Part shown: piece by piece, positions 1 to 10,999 of the stretch
How positions within the stretch are numbered: the first letter of the stretch is position 1
Layout of the letters: every line of letters begins with the position of its first letter
Source: Hyperoodon ampullatus
Taxonomy: Eukaryota > Chordata > Mammalia > Artiodactyla > Ziphiidae
Length of the DNA: 64,000 nucleotides
Direction of reading: 5' to 3'
Assembly (NCBI GenBank): GCA_949752795.1
Contig: OX457064.1
Coordinates: forward strand, 45,442,368-45,506,367
Made by a program: the position numbers and the translations under genes
Notes under the pieces: model-generated
What the model was told of the DNA's origin: nothing
Databases searched by the model: none
What the model saw: only the letters and a program-made list of their open reading frames with translations

Positions 1-1399
1 TAAAGTCCTACAACTTATGTTATACCACTTTCTCCAATAAGAAAACTTTAATTCAAATTTAAAACAACATTTGCTCTGTTCAGTTATTTAATACCATAGT
101 ACGGAAGCTTTCTAGTTTGCTTTCAAATAGGTGCAAACAACATTGTAGCACTTTTTCTTACCCCAAAATAACAAGGTGATTTTTCATTTTTATCAGAATC
201 TTTCCTTTCATCCCTCCTTGGAATTTTAAATATTTTCATCTCTCTTATATCATTTCATTTGAATTGGAATACAAATTAATTTGTTCTGATCAACAGATAA
301 CCACATGACAAGACAGGAGGCAAGATCAGAGGCTGAGTGCTTTGTGTCTGTTAAGGCTGAAGTACTCAGTTTTAATTAATATTAAAAAATTGTGTTGGGG
401 ATTGTAATTCCCAATCACTAGCTCTATTATTATTTTACTAATTAGGAAATGTTTTATTGGTCAGGTCTAGTTCTCAGAGTTTTAAAAGTGTCAGAGTGGC
501 TTCCCAAATTTAGAACATAGGTTAGCTGTAGAATAGAAGCTGCCAACAGCCTTAGGATTAATCTGTCAGACTCAGTCTGTCCCTCGTTGTTTGGCCATGG
601 CTGTCACGGTGAAAGATGAACTCTCTTGTACTTGGACTGTTAATATAAATGAGCTCTATTTCACTTTGAGATGTCTTGATTGAGAATTCTTGAGATGACT
701 CAGGTCAATTTTCTGAGAGATTACAACTAATTTAGAACTTACAAGTGAGTATAAATAGCTTAAGCTGATCATTTTAATATGACATATTTTACTCTTGGGT
801 TGAATTTCATTTGCCTCCCCAAAACCAATTATTTAGGTTTTTAAAGTCTTTCCAGAGATCTCACGAAGTCCCAACTAACCAAAGCATAAATTTCCCTTCT
901 AGTTATAGACGTTTTAGAGATATATTGAATTGTAGTGTGTAGTGCTGATCACTGGGGCACCCCATTGGCAAATTCTTTGTGCCTTGAGAATTGCCTAATT
1001 ATTCTTTTTCTTTGTTCCCTATCTTTTAATCAGACTTTAACTTTTCTCCCTATGATTTCTTTGGTTTTATTAATGGGACAGCATAAAAACTTAACCAAAA
1101 TTAAACTTTGCAAGGTTAAACAAATTAAACCTGTTTTTCCTCTGTATGTAATCTGTCTTTCATGCTGTTTGTTCTTTTTATGATGGTCTCCTCAAAAAAC
1201 TAACTAATATTACAATTTTAGGGACTTAAAGTAGATTATGGGCCTGAAACTTCACTTATTTATTAACATTACTTTGCAGTCATTTAAAAATATTTTAATG
1301 TTCTTTTTATAAGATGACCTATCATAATTATACATATATAATTTCTTACGATTTTATTATGAGCTATATTAAGTTTTACTGGGTTCTAATAAAGAAGAA
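1..1399. other. AT-rich unassigned sequence
   Basis: No repeat family, gene or RNA was recognised. The frame at 935-1183 (82 codons) has no recognisable domain or splice context and is within the length expected by chance in AT-rich DNA. Confidence 0.5.
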
Positions 1400-1655
1400 T
1401 TATACTAGACAAGTTAAACAGAGAAGGGAGATTTTATTTAAGACTACCACGATGGGGGAGAGAGTTTGAACTCAACTCTCTTGAAACGAATGGTGGAAGA
1501 GTTTTTAAGTGCTAGAATGAGCTAGTGGAAAAGTACTGGAGGACTTTTGTGGGGGAAGTTGGTCAATGTGATTAGGCCATTTTTGTTTGCTAATTGGCGC
1601 TTACAGAAGTTAGGCTTCTGCCCTCCCACAGAGAGTGGAGATAACTTTTTTTCCC

Positions 1656-2735
1656 CTCATATTTAACTTTTTAAAAGTATAACTGACATATAACATATTA
1701 ATTTCAGGCATACAACATAATGATTCCATATTTGCATGTATTGCAAAATGCTCACCACAGTAAGTCTAGTTAACATCTATCATTGTACATAGTTAATTTT
1801 TTTTTCTTCTGATGAATACTTTTAAGAATTACTCTCAGAAGTTTCAAATATGTGATACAGTATTATTAACTATAGTCACCATGCTATGCATTACATCCCA
1901 TGACATTTATTTAATAATTGGAAGTTTGTACCTTTGCCCCCTTCACCCATTTTGCTCCCTTCCTAACCCCGCCCCTGGCAACCATCAGTATATTTTCTGT
2001 GTCTATGAGCTTGGTTTTGTTTGTTTGTTTTTTAGATTCCATATATAAGTGACATCATAAGGTATTTGTCTTTCTCTGTCTGATTATTTCATTTAGCATA
2101 ATTCTCTCAAGGTCCATCCATAGTGTTGCAAATGACAAGATTTCATTATTTTTATGGCTGAATAATAATATACGATATATCACATTTTCTTCATCCATTC
2201 ATCCATTGATGAACGCTTAGGTTGTTTCTGTATCTTGGCTACTGTAAACAATGCTGCCATGAACATGGGGGTGCATATATTTTTTACAGGTTAGTGCTTT
2301 CAGTTTCTTCAGATAAATACCCAGAAGTGGAACTGCTGGATCGTATGGTAGTTCTATTTTTAATTTTTTGAGGAACCTCCGTACTATTTCTTATAGTGGT
2401 TGAACCAATCACAGGTGTGAAGTGATATCCCATTGAGTTTTTTTTTGTTTGTTTTTTGTTTTTTGGTTTTTTTTGCGGTACGCGGGCCTCTCACTGTTGT
2501 GGCCTCTCCCGTTGCAGAACACAGGCTCCGGACGCACAGGCTCAGCGGCCATGGCTCACTGGCCTAGCCGCTCCACGGCATGTGGGATCTTCCCAGACCG
2601 GGGCACGAACCCATGTCCCCTGCATCGGCAGGCGGACTCTCAACTACTGCGCCACCAGGGAAGACCCCACTGAGGTTTTGAATTTCCCTTTCCCTGAGGA
2701 TCAGTGATGTTGAGCACCTTTTCATGGAAGGGTGG
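1656..2735 (-). mobile_element. L1 fragment (3' end), interrupted by a SINE
   Basis: The + strand reads as the reverse complement of an old L1 3' end. It contains L1 landmarks such as TATTTCATTTAGCATAATTC, GGTCCATCCATAGTGTTGC and CAATGCTGCCATGAACATG, the usual order for the end of ORF2 and the 3' UTR. The element resumes after the SINE at 2666-2735 (GATGTTGAGCACCTTTTCATG). It is 5' truncated and carries no usable ORF. It lies inside the LTR-like repeat at 1400-2985, so it is younger than that repeat. Confidence 0.85.
2438..2665 (-). mobile_element. CHR-type SINE, reverse
   Basis: A T-rich tract (reverse of the A tail) is followed by the reverse complement of the CHR body, ending in GCCACCAGGGAAG, the reverse of the tRNA-like head. 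Probable target-site duplications are CCCATTGAG (2429-2437) and CCCACTGAG (2666-2674), one mismatch in nine. It sits inside the L1 fragment, so it is the youngest of three nested layers here. The frames at 2449-2707 are incidental translations of the SINE. Confidence 0.93.
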
Positions 2736-3000
2736 TCTTATTTTTCATAATGATTACATTTCAAAGAGATGGCACCCAAGTTCTCGAAAAAGATATTCCT
2801 GGGTTATAAAACTAAAGAGAGTCTGGAAAAGGGTTCACATCTCAAAAAAGAGGCAGAGAAATAATTTACTATTGCAAGTTTTCTAAAGAAAAGACTCTAA
2901 GAAAAGGGAGATTAGGGGCTTATAGTCAGGAAGAAGTCTGTTTAAAGTTTAGTCAAGCTGAGGGGAGTGTTAAGACCATCTTGGTCAGTTCTAATTATTA

Positions 3001-3121
3001 TTTTTTTCTTTCTGGCTGTGCCACGTGGCATGTGGGATCCTAGTTCCCTGACCAGGGATTGAACCCATGCACCCTGCAACGGAAACGTGGCATTCCAACC
3101 ACTGGTCCTTCAGGGAAGTCC
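3001..3121 (-). mobile_element. Short tRNA-derived SINE, reverse
   Basis: The reverse complement shows the tRNA-like head (GGGACTTCCCTGAAGG), a degraded B-box region and a T-rich reverse tail at the left edge. The sequence CAGTTCTAA occurs on both sides (2986-2994 and 3122-3130), a good target-site duplication. At ~120 bases it is of the short, older CHR-related type. It lies at the right edge of the LTR-like repeat. Confidence 0.85.
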
Positions 3122-3130
3122 CAGTTCTAA

Positions 3131-4070
3131 TAATTATTAATGAAAAAATTATTAAACATATCCAATAAGGCAAATATTACCTTAAATATCTGAATATTTT
3201 CAAATTTATATTTCAGTGTCAAAGCATGTGGTTGCATTTTTATAATTATTTTAAGCTTGCCAATGCAAAATTTAATAATAAAGTATAAATATTATATGTA
3301 AGTACATTTTTCTAAAATTTCCTTATATTCCAATGTTTAAAACAGAGAGAAATGATTAACATTATTATGTAAGATCCTTAAGATTATAGACAAATATAAT
3401 GAGTTAATGTGTAACTAGTATTATAGTTATACTGTACTATATAGTTTCTATAATATTAATATCACAAGACAAATATAGTGAATAATTTATAATTAGTTTA
3501 TAAATGTGATGTTTTCAACCTTGGATTGGTTTTCATGGCTTCTGATAAAATCATAGGTTCTGTACTTATCTGTCTACAATGTCAAAACCTGTGAAGGATC
3601 TGAGATTTCCTACTCCATGCAAGTTAACTTTGCTTAATACCGATTCATTGGTGGTAGCAGAAGACACAAGCCTGAAGGACCAGAAAAAAAAAGAATTTAT
3701 CACTCATAGTATAACAAGCATGAGCTTCATGTTCTCATCAGTTTTCTTGCTGTTCAAGTCCCATGAGGAGTGATGTGGAATCAGGTTGTCAGATATTTCA
3801 CATAAAGTATTACGGCTGAAGAACTTTGAGTTAAGGAAATCACCAGTTTTTTAAGGAGACTCCTGGAAAACCTGTCCAACCTTTGCCCCTAAGGAAAACA
3901 TTATCTTCACTAGTCAGGAAACAAATCTGCCCTCTGCCCTGGAGGGTGATACTATTTTTGTCATCCAAGGCTATTTATGGTACAAACATCTTTGAAAAGA
4001 TATTCCAGAGCAAAAGCTGATATGGCATGAATGAACACCATGGAGAATAACCCCCTAATTTGCAGAATTT
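3131..4070. other. Unassigned AT-rich sequence
   Basis: No gene was recognised. The stretch 3570-4060 is less AT-rich and contains a 64-codon frame (3579-3773) without a recognisable domain. It could be a diverged LTR or internal retroviral sequence, but I cannot show this. Confidence 0.4.
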
Positions 4071-4074
4071 GTAT

Positions 4075-4336
4075 TTTTTAAAAATATTTATTTATTTATT
4101 TATTTGGTTGCACCGGGTCCTAGTTGTGGCAGGTGGGCTCCTTAGTTGCGGCAGGAGGGTTCCTTAGTTGTGGCTCGTGGGCTCCTTAGTTGCAGGTCCT
4201 GGGCTCCTTAGTTGTGGAATGCAACCCCTTAGCTGCAGTATGTATGTGGGATTTAGTTCTCTGACCAGGGATTGAACCCTGGCCCCCTGCATTGGGAGCA
4301 TGGAGCCTTACCCACTGCGCCACCAGGGAAGTCCCA
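4075..4336 (-). mobile_element. CHR-1-like SINE, reverse
   Basis: An A/T-rich tail (TTTATTTATTTATTT) on the left is followed by repeated TAGTTG(T/C)GG units and then the reverse tRNA-like head, with TGACCAGGGATTGAACCC (B box region) and GCGCCACCAGGGAAGTCCC at the right edge. The long TAGTTG-rich body separates it from the ~205-base copies elsewhere. Sequence drift in the body suggests an older copy. Confidence 0.88.
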
Positions 4337-4339
4337 GTA

Positions 4340-6480
4340 TTTTTTTTTTTATCTAGATTTTTTGGCATCATACCATGTTGTCCACCTAGTAATTAGTACC
4401 ATTTTATTGTGAAAAATTTGATATATGTGTATACCACCCTAATCAGGAATCCATGTTCCAGAGGAAGCTACATAAGTATTTCAAAAATCATTATTAAAAT
4501 CTAAATTATGGAATTGTTAATGAGCATAAGAGGTCTTAGAATAATTTTTCTTTGGTGAAATGAATAATGTTTAAATTACATGATTGGCTCAAAAGAAATT
4601 AACATTTTTCAGAACAGGACTCTTAAGTGAATAATTTTTTATTATGTGTTTTCACCACTTTATTGGGGAGGACTTTGTAAACTCACCTGACTTATTAGAA
4701 GTTTGAAGAGGTCTGCTATCTTGATGTGCTCCCCTAGGAGCAAGTCTTTCATAGAAGGTTCTTGCCAGAGTGTCTGTAGATACGGTTGAGGTTTTTACTG
4801 AGCTGAAGAACTGGTCATATCACTGTTTTTTCCTTATTATCGCATAAGCAATTGCCCGAGTATGGTCTAACACTTGCTTTCATTGTAACATATAATCTGA
4901 CTGCAATGTTGTAGAAGGGTATAGTATGATAGCCCATAGTATGCTGGTAAATGATTAATTCCTGACTTGGGAGGGGGAAAGGAATTCGGAGTCTTGACAA
5001 TGTCTATGCCTTAAGTACTCCTATCAGGGCGCATTTCAAGCTGCTAAAGTGACACCACTGATCAGAGAGCTAGGAAGTTATGTGTATCGTTGGCTCTCAA
5101 GGGCCAGTAAGAGCTGGCTTCAGTAAGAGCCGGCTCCAACACACCACCGTTTAATGCTTTAATTTTTCTTAGAAGCCAATTATAAAGAATAGAAATTTTC
5201 AGTTTTAGAGAAGACTAATTTTTGCTTATTTGAAAGTGATCAGTGAAAGTTACACTGCGATTTCTTTGAAACAGAAATGAAAACACACATACAAAATTTT
5301 AACTGTTTAAATGTGCATCCTGAATTTGACAAGCATTCCTATTTTGTCCATGTTGTTTCCCTATTTCCATATTAAAATAAGTTCATAAATACATATCTAA
5401 TTTTAATAGTAAGAAAAAATAATAAGCTAGTACATCCCAATAGGCATATGCTACCCAGTCTTACAAATAGAAATATCCCTGGCCTTGAGGCAAGAACTTC
5501 TAGCAGAAAAAGTGGAGACTCAGAAACTATTTAAGTTACTTTAGGGAAATGCATTAGTTTCCCCCTCGTTACTTTGGAATCTGTGTGTCTGCTGCAGACA
5601 ACAGTACAAAGTGGTTGATAGCTACAGTCTGAGATACAGACTGACACTTTCTGCGGCAGCAGTCAAGAGTGAGTTATTTCAATTTGTGCTGCTGCTGCTG
5701 GAAAATTTACCTTCACATGGCTGGAATTTCATTTCAGTCTGTCATGATACACTACACTGCGCCTGCTTTCTCGTGAGCCAGAGTGTCAGACAATGCGGTC
5801 GCTGAGACTTCTAACCTCTCAAACACAGTTGCTAAAGCTAAATATCAAAAGGAAGAGAAAAACTGAAAAAAACCAAAAAAAAAAAAACCCCCCAAAAGTA
5901 ATATCCCCTTATGGGAATGGGAATACCAAAATGAATTGAGGGGTGCAAAAACAAATGCATAAATATCAGTAAAGATGTTCTTTTTTTCTTCATTTTATTT
6001 ACAGTTACTTCTAAGCTTCATCAGTGATTGAAAATGATAAAGAGTTTTGAGGTTATTTTATTTCTTATATTTCACAACTTAAAAAAATACATTAGTACAG
6101 CAAGAATTTAATCTGTTCCTATGTGAGATAAGTAAAAATAAAAGTCATTTGGATAATTATTTATTTTAAAGTTACTATTTAGATCATTCACTTCAGAGAT
6201 TCTTCTTTGTTTAAAATTGATGTCATTAAGTGATCTTGATATAGATTTCCCTTTCATTTTATGAAAGATATTTAATGAGGTACTGTAGCCCTAGAGTATG
6301 TGCATGGATTTCAATGAATGTGTGAATATTGTTATATTATGTGCAAAGTTTTGTAGATACGGGTATTTTTGCACTTATCTGAGATATTCTCCCATTTCTT
6401 AGGAGACTGTGACCTTCAGAAGTTGGGGACCAATACCGGAGTTTGTATAGTGCAGTAATGGAATTAATAGAATAAATGGC
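4340..6480. other. Unassigned sequence with one moderate-GC island near 5580-5830
   Basis: Mostly AT-rich with no recognised repeat. At 5080-5150 there is a short imperfect direct repeat (GTAAGAGCTGGCTTCA then GTAAGAGCCGGCTCCA). The 5580-5830 stretch is less AT-rich, contains several CpGs and a CTGCTGCTGCTGG run, and has a 64-codon frame with no known domain. A-rich runs lie at 5866-5895. Confidence 0.4.
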
Positions 6481-6516
6481 CACACACACACACACACACG
6501 TATGTGTGTGTGTGTA
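6481..6516. repeat. CA/TG hairpin microsatellite
   Basis: A run of CA dinucleotides passes through CGTA directly into a run of TG dinucleotides, so the two halves are complementary and can fold back on each other. No gene is next to it. Confidence 0.95.
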
Positions 6517-7015
6517 CTAAATTAAATGTTACGCATCAACCTGACATGATACTGTTTTCCTTTTTCCCTGTGCTGACAGTACAACCAGTAGACTTACCCA
6601 CTGATTTGGACAAGAAGACTGGGGGGCTGCTTTTAGGAAAACCAAAGTAAAGTTGCATGAACATTACCTACAGAAAAGGCTCTATACTGATTCCATTAAC
6701 ACAGTATCATAGATGAGGTTCCCAGCTGAGGTAATTAACATTTCTGACCCCAAAATAAGAAAATATGTGGCAAACAGAGGACAACTATTGAATGATAAAA
6801 AGAGGGTTAAGAAGTAAAAGTTTGAGATCAGGGATAAGGCAAAAACACCCAAGCATGGACCAGGTACAAATTAGAAGAAAATAGTTCATAGAAAAATTAA
6901 ATTTATTTTAAAAATTTGCCACAGTTGGCTTATCAAGACAATCATTTAAAATTTGTATTGATGACTCATTAATACGGATGTTCTAACTTTCAGTCCTTGA
7001 CATGGCAAAATCAAT

Positions 7016-7245
7016 CTTTCTTTTTTCTTTTCATTTGAGATAAAGTAAAAATTCTTTTCCTTCCTTCCTTCTTCGCTTGCTTCCTTCCTTGCTTGCTCCC
7101 TCCCTCCTTCCCTTCACTCCCTCTTTTTTCTTCTCTCCCTCCTTCTTTCTTCCTTCCTTTCTTTCCTTCCTTCCTTTTTTCCTTCCTTCCTTCCTTCCTT
7201 ACTCCTTTCTTTCTTTCTTTCTCCCTCTCTCTCTTTCTTTTATTT
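7016..7245. repeat. Long polypyrimidine (CCTT/CTTT) tract
   Basis: About 230 bases on the + strand are almost only C and T, made of drifting CCTT and CTTT units. The frames here (7077-7314, poly Ser/Phe/Leu/Pro) are translations of the repeat and not proteins. Such tracts can adopt triplex structures and are usually very variable in length. Confidence 0.95.
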
Positions 7246-7367
7246 ACTATTTTTATGTTTGATATTTGGTATATAAATAAGCAGTGCTATTCTAGAGATG
7301 AATTTCTGAGATGAATTTATTTCATACCTTATAACCTCTCAGAGAAATTCAGTTTCTGTGGGATAGC

Positions 7368-7750
7368 AGTTTTCAATTTTGGCTATACATTGTAATCATT
7401 AAAAATGTATTGTAGGGCTTCCCTGGTGGCGCAGTGGTTGAGAGTCCACCTGCCGACGCAGGGGACACGGGTTCGTGCCCTGGTTGGGGAAGATCCCACA
7501 TGCCACGGAGCAGCTAGGCCCGTGAGCCATGGCCGCTGAGCCTGCGTGTCCGGAGCCTGTGCTCCACAACGGGAGAGGCCACAACAGTGAGAGGCCCATG
7601 TACTGAAAAAAAAAAAAAAAAGTATTGTAATCACAATGCGTAAGTCAGTATTTAAATCAGTTATCTTTGGGGGTTGACCCAGGCATCAAGATTTTTATAA
7701 AACTCTCAGGAGAATACAATGCACAGTCTAGTTCGAGAAACATGGTTCTA
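7368..7750 (+). mobile_element. hAT-Charlie MITE (MER5-like), split by a SINE
   Basis: The left part has CAGTTTTCAATTTTGGCT followed by CATTGTAATCA, as in MER5/MER58-type elements. The right part has GACCCAGGCATCAAGATTTT and ends with a degraded complementary terminus (GTTCGAGAAACATG). A CHR SINE occupies 7415-7621. The element is a short non-autonomous DNA transposon with no transposase. The exact subfamily is uncertain. Confidence 0.7.
7415..7621 (+). mobile_element. CHR-type SINE
   Basis: It starts with GGGCTTCCCTGGTGGCGCAG, has an A-box-like region and a B box (GGTTCGTGCCC) near 7470, and ends in a long A run. Direct repeats GTATTGTA flank it at 7407-7414 and 7622-7629. This is the complete ~205-base CHR form typical of cetaceans. 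It is inserted in an older hAT MITE. The minus-strand frames at 7383-7634 are incidental. Confidence 0.95.
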
Positions 7751-8365
7751 GGGGGAAGAATGTCATTGCCTGTGTCCAAGATGATCATAATGTTCCCTTA
7801 GGCTTGATTAAGCTTTAGACATCATCCTGACTCTAGGCTCTGACCTCTTTCTTTAAAGCATTTGCTTTAAAAAACGTATAGATTCTTTCTCTGCCCCTTG
7901 AGTGTTGGCAGTTTCACAGCCCAGGGGTGTCTTTCTTAAGGACCTGGGAACCTTCCCTTTGAATCCTTGAAATGTAACCATTAAGGTATAGCACACCTTT
8001 ATCACAGTCTCTGTGGGAGAGTAGGACTCTAACTTTGGTGCATACCTTGCTTCAAGTTGTAAAATTACCTCCTGTCATTAAAGATAAGAGAAAGTGCACT
8101 TTTAGTTAAGGTCAATTAGCAACACCCGCAGATCTTAATAACTGTCCTGCCCTTTGTTTCAGTGGGGATGAGTTTAGACTGCCTTCTTGTCTTTCTTTTC
8201 TATTGCAACAGCTTTGAATGAAGTTTTCTTGACCTGCTTAACTGTGTCAGGTGCAATTTTTGCTTAGATAACAGTAAAAATAGATGTTTACCAACAGAAC
8301 TGTTGTTTCCTTACCCATTAATTTATCATTTGTATAAAGTGGATAGCAGGAGCTACTTGTACCAT
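7751..8365. other. Unassigned sequence
   Basis: No repeat, gene or RNA recognised. Composition is moderate to AT-rich. Confidence 0.4.
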
Positions 8366-8541
8366 AGGTTTTCAACCATAGTGCGTGTGAGAATCATCTG
8401 GAACACTTGAAAAAATTCTGATGATTGGATCTTGTCCAAATAAATTCAGATTTCACTTGTCAATGGATGGGATCTGATGATATATTTTTTTAATATCTCC
8501 CCAAATGATCTCAGTGTGTACTTTGGATTGAGAAACACTTA
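8366..8541 (+). mobile_element. hAT-Charlie-type MITE
   Basis: The element begins GGTTTTCAACCATAG, followed by AGAATCATCTGG, and ends ATTGAGAAACACTT. The ends are roughly complementary, and the order matches MER5/MER58-type non-autonomous hAT elements. There is no coding capacity. Confidence 0.65.
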
Positions 8542-8920
8542 GCTAAATAATTATTATGTTTTGTACAATGTTTATTAGTAAGAGTGTCACAGGAAAGGAA
8601 GAGCAAAAGAGATCAAACATTTGGATATGCAGACCTGGAAATCTGTTGACCATTCTTTTGGGTAGTTCTCTTACTGTTGAGATTGTGTTTGTTTCCATGA
8701 ATTAGTTTTATGATTGTGTGTTACATTTTACCTGCTGATATAAGTACCATTGTAGCAAAGTCAGACTTTCTTTTGATGTTAATAACAATCTAAGCAATTA
8801 AGAAGTAAGATAAGAAATGTGCCACTTATACATCTATTACATTAGAGCCTTATGGTTTATTTAAGAGACTAATAAACAGTTTTGTTTACTTTCGAGGGGT
8901 TTGTTGGTCACTCAAGACTT

Positions 8921-9285
8921 AGTCTGTTTGGGCTGCTTTAACAGAATACCATAGACTGGGTGGCTTATAAAGAATAAGAATTTTTTTCTCACAGTTATGG
9001 AGACTGGAAAGCCCAAGATCAAGGTGCCAGAAGATTCACTATCTGTTGAGAGCCCATTCCTGGCTCATAGATGACTGTCTTCTTTCTGTGTCCTCACATG
9101 ACAGAGGGGTGAGGGAGCTCTCTGGAGTCTCTTTTATAAGGGTACTAATGTCACTCATGAGAGCACCACCCTCACGATCCTATCATTTCCTAAAATCCCC
9201 ATGTCAAAAAACCATCACATTGGGGATTAGGTTTCAACACATGAATTTTGGAGGAACACAAACATTCAATCTACAGCAGTTATTA
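8921..9285 (-). repeat. MLT1 LTR (ERVL-MaLR), reverse
   Basis: The + strand reads as the reverse of an MLT1 LTR: AGTCTGTTTGGGCTGC, ATACCATAGACTGGGTGGCT, CTCACAGTTATGGAGACTGG, GTGTCCTCACATGACAGAGG, TTATAAGGGTACTAATGTC and CATGAATTTTGGAGGAACAC, in the usual order and almost full length. It is an ancient placental-mammal solo LTR. The 125-codon frame at 9046-9423 runs through it and is not a gene. Confidence 0.93.
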
Positions 9286-9447
9286 ATGAATTTTTCAAAA
9301 TGTTCTCAACAAAAACAGTCAAAGAAGAATGTATTCCTACTGGTAGTTTCCAAATTGAATAATGAAATTATAAACATTTTCCTGAACAAAAAAAATTATA
9401 TTTTGCCAAAATGTATAGAATAACAACCTGAGATTAAACCAGAATTT

Positions 9448-9570
9448 CTCAAAATGGCACTATTGACATTTTAGGCCAGAAAATTTTTTTGTTTTGGCTT
9501 AGGTGGGTGAGGGTTGTTCTGTACATTGTAGGATGTTAAGCAGCATCCCTGACTTTTACCTACTCTTGAT
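9448..9570 (+). mobile_element. hAT-like DNA transposon fragment
   Basis: TTTCTCAAAATGGCACTATTG, then GACATTTTAGGCCAGA, GTACATTGTAGGATG and AGCAGCATCCCTGACTTTTA follow the order of a common mammalian medium-reiteration repeat that I take to be a hAT-type element. The family name is uncertain and the right terminus is missing. Confidence 0.55.
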
Positions 9571-9689
9571 TTTTTAACAAACTGAAGTGTCATAGCAGAG
9601 AGACTTCTCCCAAAACACATTGAGTCATTTCTATAGAGGAGGCGTTTTACTAACATTTTCACATGGATTCTTTCCTTTAACTCCAAGAC

Positions 9690-9855
9690 CAGTTCCATGA
9701 GATTGGTATTATTATCACCTTCATTGGTAAGGAGACTGAGGCTTGGAATGGTTAAGTTGCTTGTTCAAGGTGGCATATGTAGCAAAAGAGGGACTGATGG
9801 GTAGGAACTTCAAACAATGCATTTTGATACCAGTTCTCATGGTCTTAACCATTTT
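9690..9855 (-). repeat. MIR SINE, reverse
   Basis: It reads in reverse as MIR: TATTATCACCTTCATTG, GGAGACTGAGGCTTGGAATG, GTTAAGTTGCTTGTTCAAGG, then a degraded body, ending CTCATGGTCTTAACCATTTT. The element is old and diverged. Confidence 0.8.
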
Positions 9856-9869
9856 TTCTTTAGAGATAT

Positions 9870-10880
9870 TTCCTGATTTTCTATGATGCAAAGACTTCCT
9901 TGGACTTCCTTTTTTTTTTTCCTGGCACTATCATTCCTCTGCTTCCTTAAATTCTTCATAGATACCACTAACTTTTCTATTGTTTTTAAGTTGCAGTCTA
10001 TAGACCAGAAAGCCTTAGAGGTGACAAAGGTTAAATTTATTTATTTTAAAAACATTAATTGCCACTTATGTTTCTACATGAATTTAAGAAAGACAATAGT
10101 TCAGCAGAAAGTTTAGTCAATTTTGATTATGCAGGTACTTTATAATGTTTCAGTGAGTATTGATGTCTATTCCATGGATGAAGAAAGTGGCAGGATATGA
10201 AACAGAATCAAATTGTGCAAATTCATAGCACAGCTTCCTTATTTAATTTGAAGGGTTATGAACTTCTGCACATCCTACAAGCCCAGAGAAAAAAAGTAAT
10301 GCTTTCCAAGCTCAAAAAAAGTGCCTTCCTTGATTAGCCCTGCTGTTACACCTGTGCTCTTGCTCCTGACCATTCCTGTGTTTGTCCAAAGTCTTGCTTG
10401 AACAACAACAACAAAAAAGTTGAAATTCATTACCAGTGGCCATATGTTTAAACTTTGAAAAGATTTACTGTAGAGTAATAGAAATATAAAATAATTTATG
10501 GCTTCAAATCTTTTCAACAAACTGTTATGTAAAGCTGTACTTTGTTTTGTATCTGTAGTTGCTTCTTGAATTACCTATCATTTGTGATTCCTATTACCTT
10601 TTCTGGTGTGTGTCAAAAAGGAGCCTTTTCATCCTTAGAGCACTGTGATAATTTAGTCTAAATAGCTTCTGATTCAGTCAAAGTTGAGCTTAAGTTCTGA
10701 GTTTATGAATTCGGTTGCAAGAATAAGAGAGAGCTGGAAAGGCAGGGGGTTCAGGATAATGTAATTTAGCCTCATATTCTTCACTGACTCTCACAGCCAC
10801 TCCAAATAAACCAAGAACTAAGAAAATACCATTTCACTAGACCCACACCCCTCCACATCTGTTCCTTGAGCATTTTTAGC
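9870..10880. other. Unassigned sequence
   Basis: No supported feature. The frames at 9883-10116 and 10275-10520 (77 and 81 codons) have low-complexity, Phe-rich composition and no recognisable domain. Confidence 0.4.
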
Positions 10881-10884
10881 TCTT

Positions 10885-10980
10885 TGTAGCTTTTTAGAAA
10901 TGCAGAATCTCAGGTCCCACTCCAGACATGCAAGTAAGAATTTGTTATCTAACCAGATCTCTGGGGATGAGACTCACCAT
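10885..10980 (+). mobile_element. MER5A-like hAT fragment
   Basis: GAAATGCAGAATCTCAGGTC followed by CCCACTCCAGAC and a CTCTGGGGATGAG-like stretch matches the inner part of MER5A-type elements. The termini are not recognisable. Confidence 0.6.
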
Positions 10981-10999
10981 TTCCCACCCCACCAGAACA

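Larger units (their letters stand above)
1400..2985. repeat. LTR-like repeat, copy 1, split by an L1
   Basis: The outer parts (about 1400-1655 and 2736-2985) match, in order and in the same orientation, the uninterrupted repeat at 20410-20790. Shared landmarks are a gag-free segment with ACTCAACTCTCTTGAAAC-like sequence, then GTGGAAAAGTA, then CACATCTCAAA, AGAAAAGGGAG and TAGTCAAGCT. The middle is occupied by a reverse L1, itself cut by a SINE. Length and the absence of coding sequence suggest a solo retroviral LTR, but I cannot name the family. The orientation of the LTR is not settled. Confidence 0.6.

Noticed and set aside
2449..2707. Two overlapping forward frames of 74 and 83 codons
   Set aside because: They are translations of a reverse CHR SINE. 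The same peptides recur at every other CHR copy in the window.
7077..7314. Ser/Phe/Leu/Pro-rich frames
   Set aside because: Translation of a polypyrimidine simple repeat.
7415..7621. Possible tRNA gene from the A-box and B-box-like sequence
   Set aside because: The B box belongs to a tRNA-derived SINE with an A tail and target duplications. No cloverleaf or functional tRNA end is present.
9046..9423. 125-codon forward frame
   Set aside because: Runs through a reverse MLT1 LTR. No domain or splice context.
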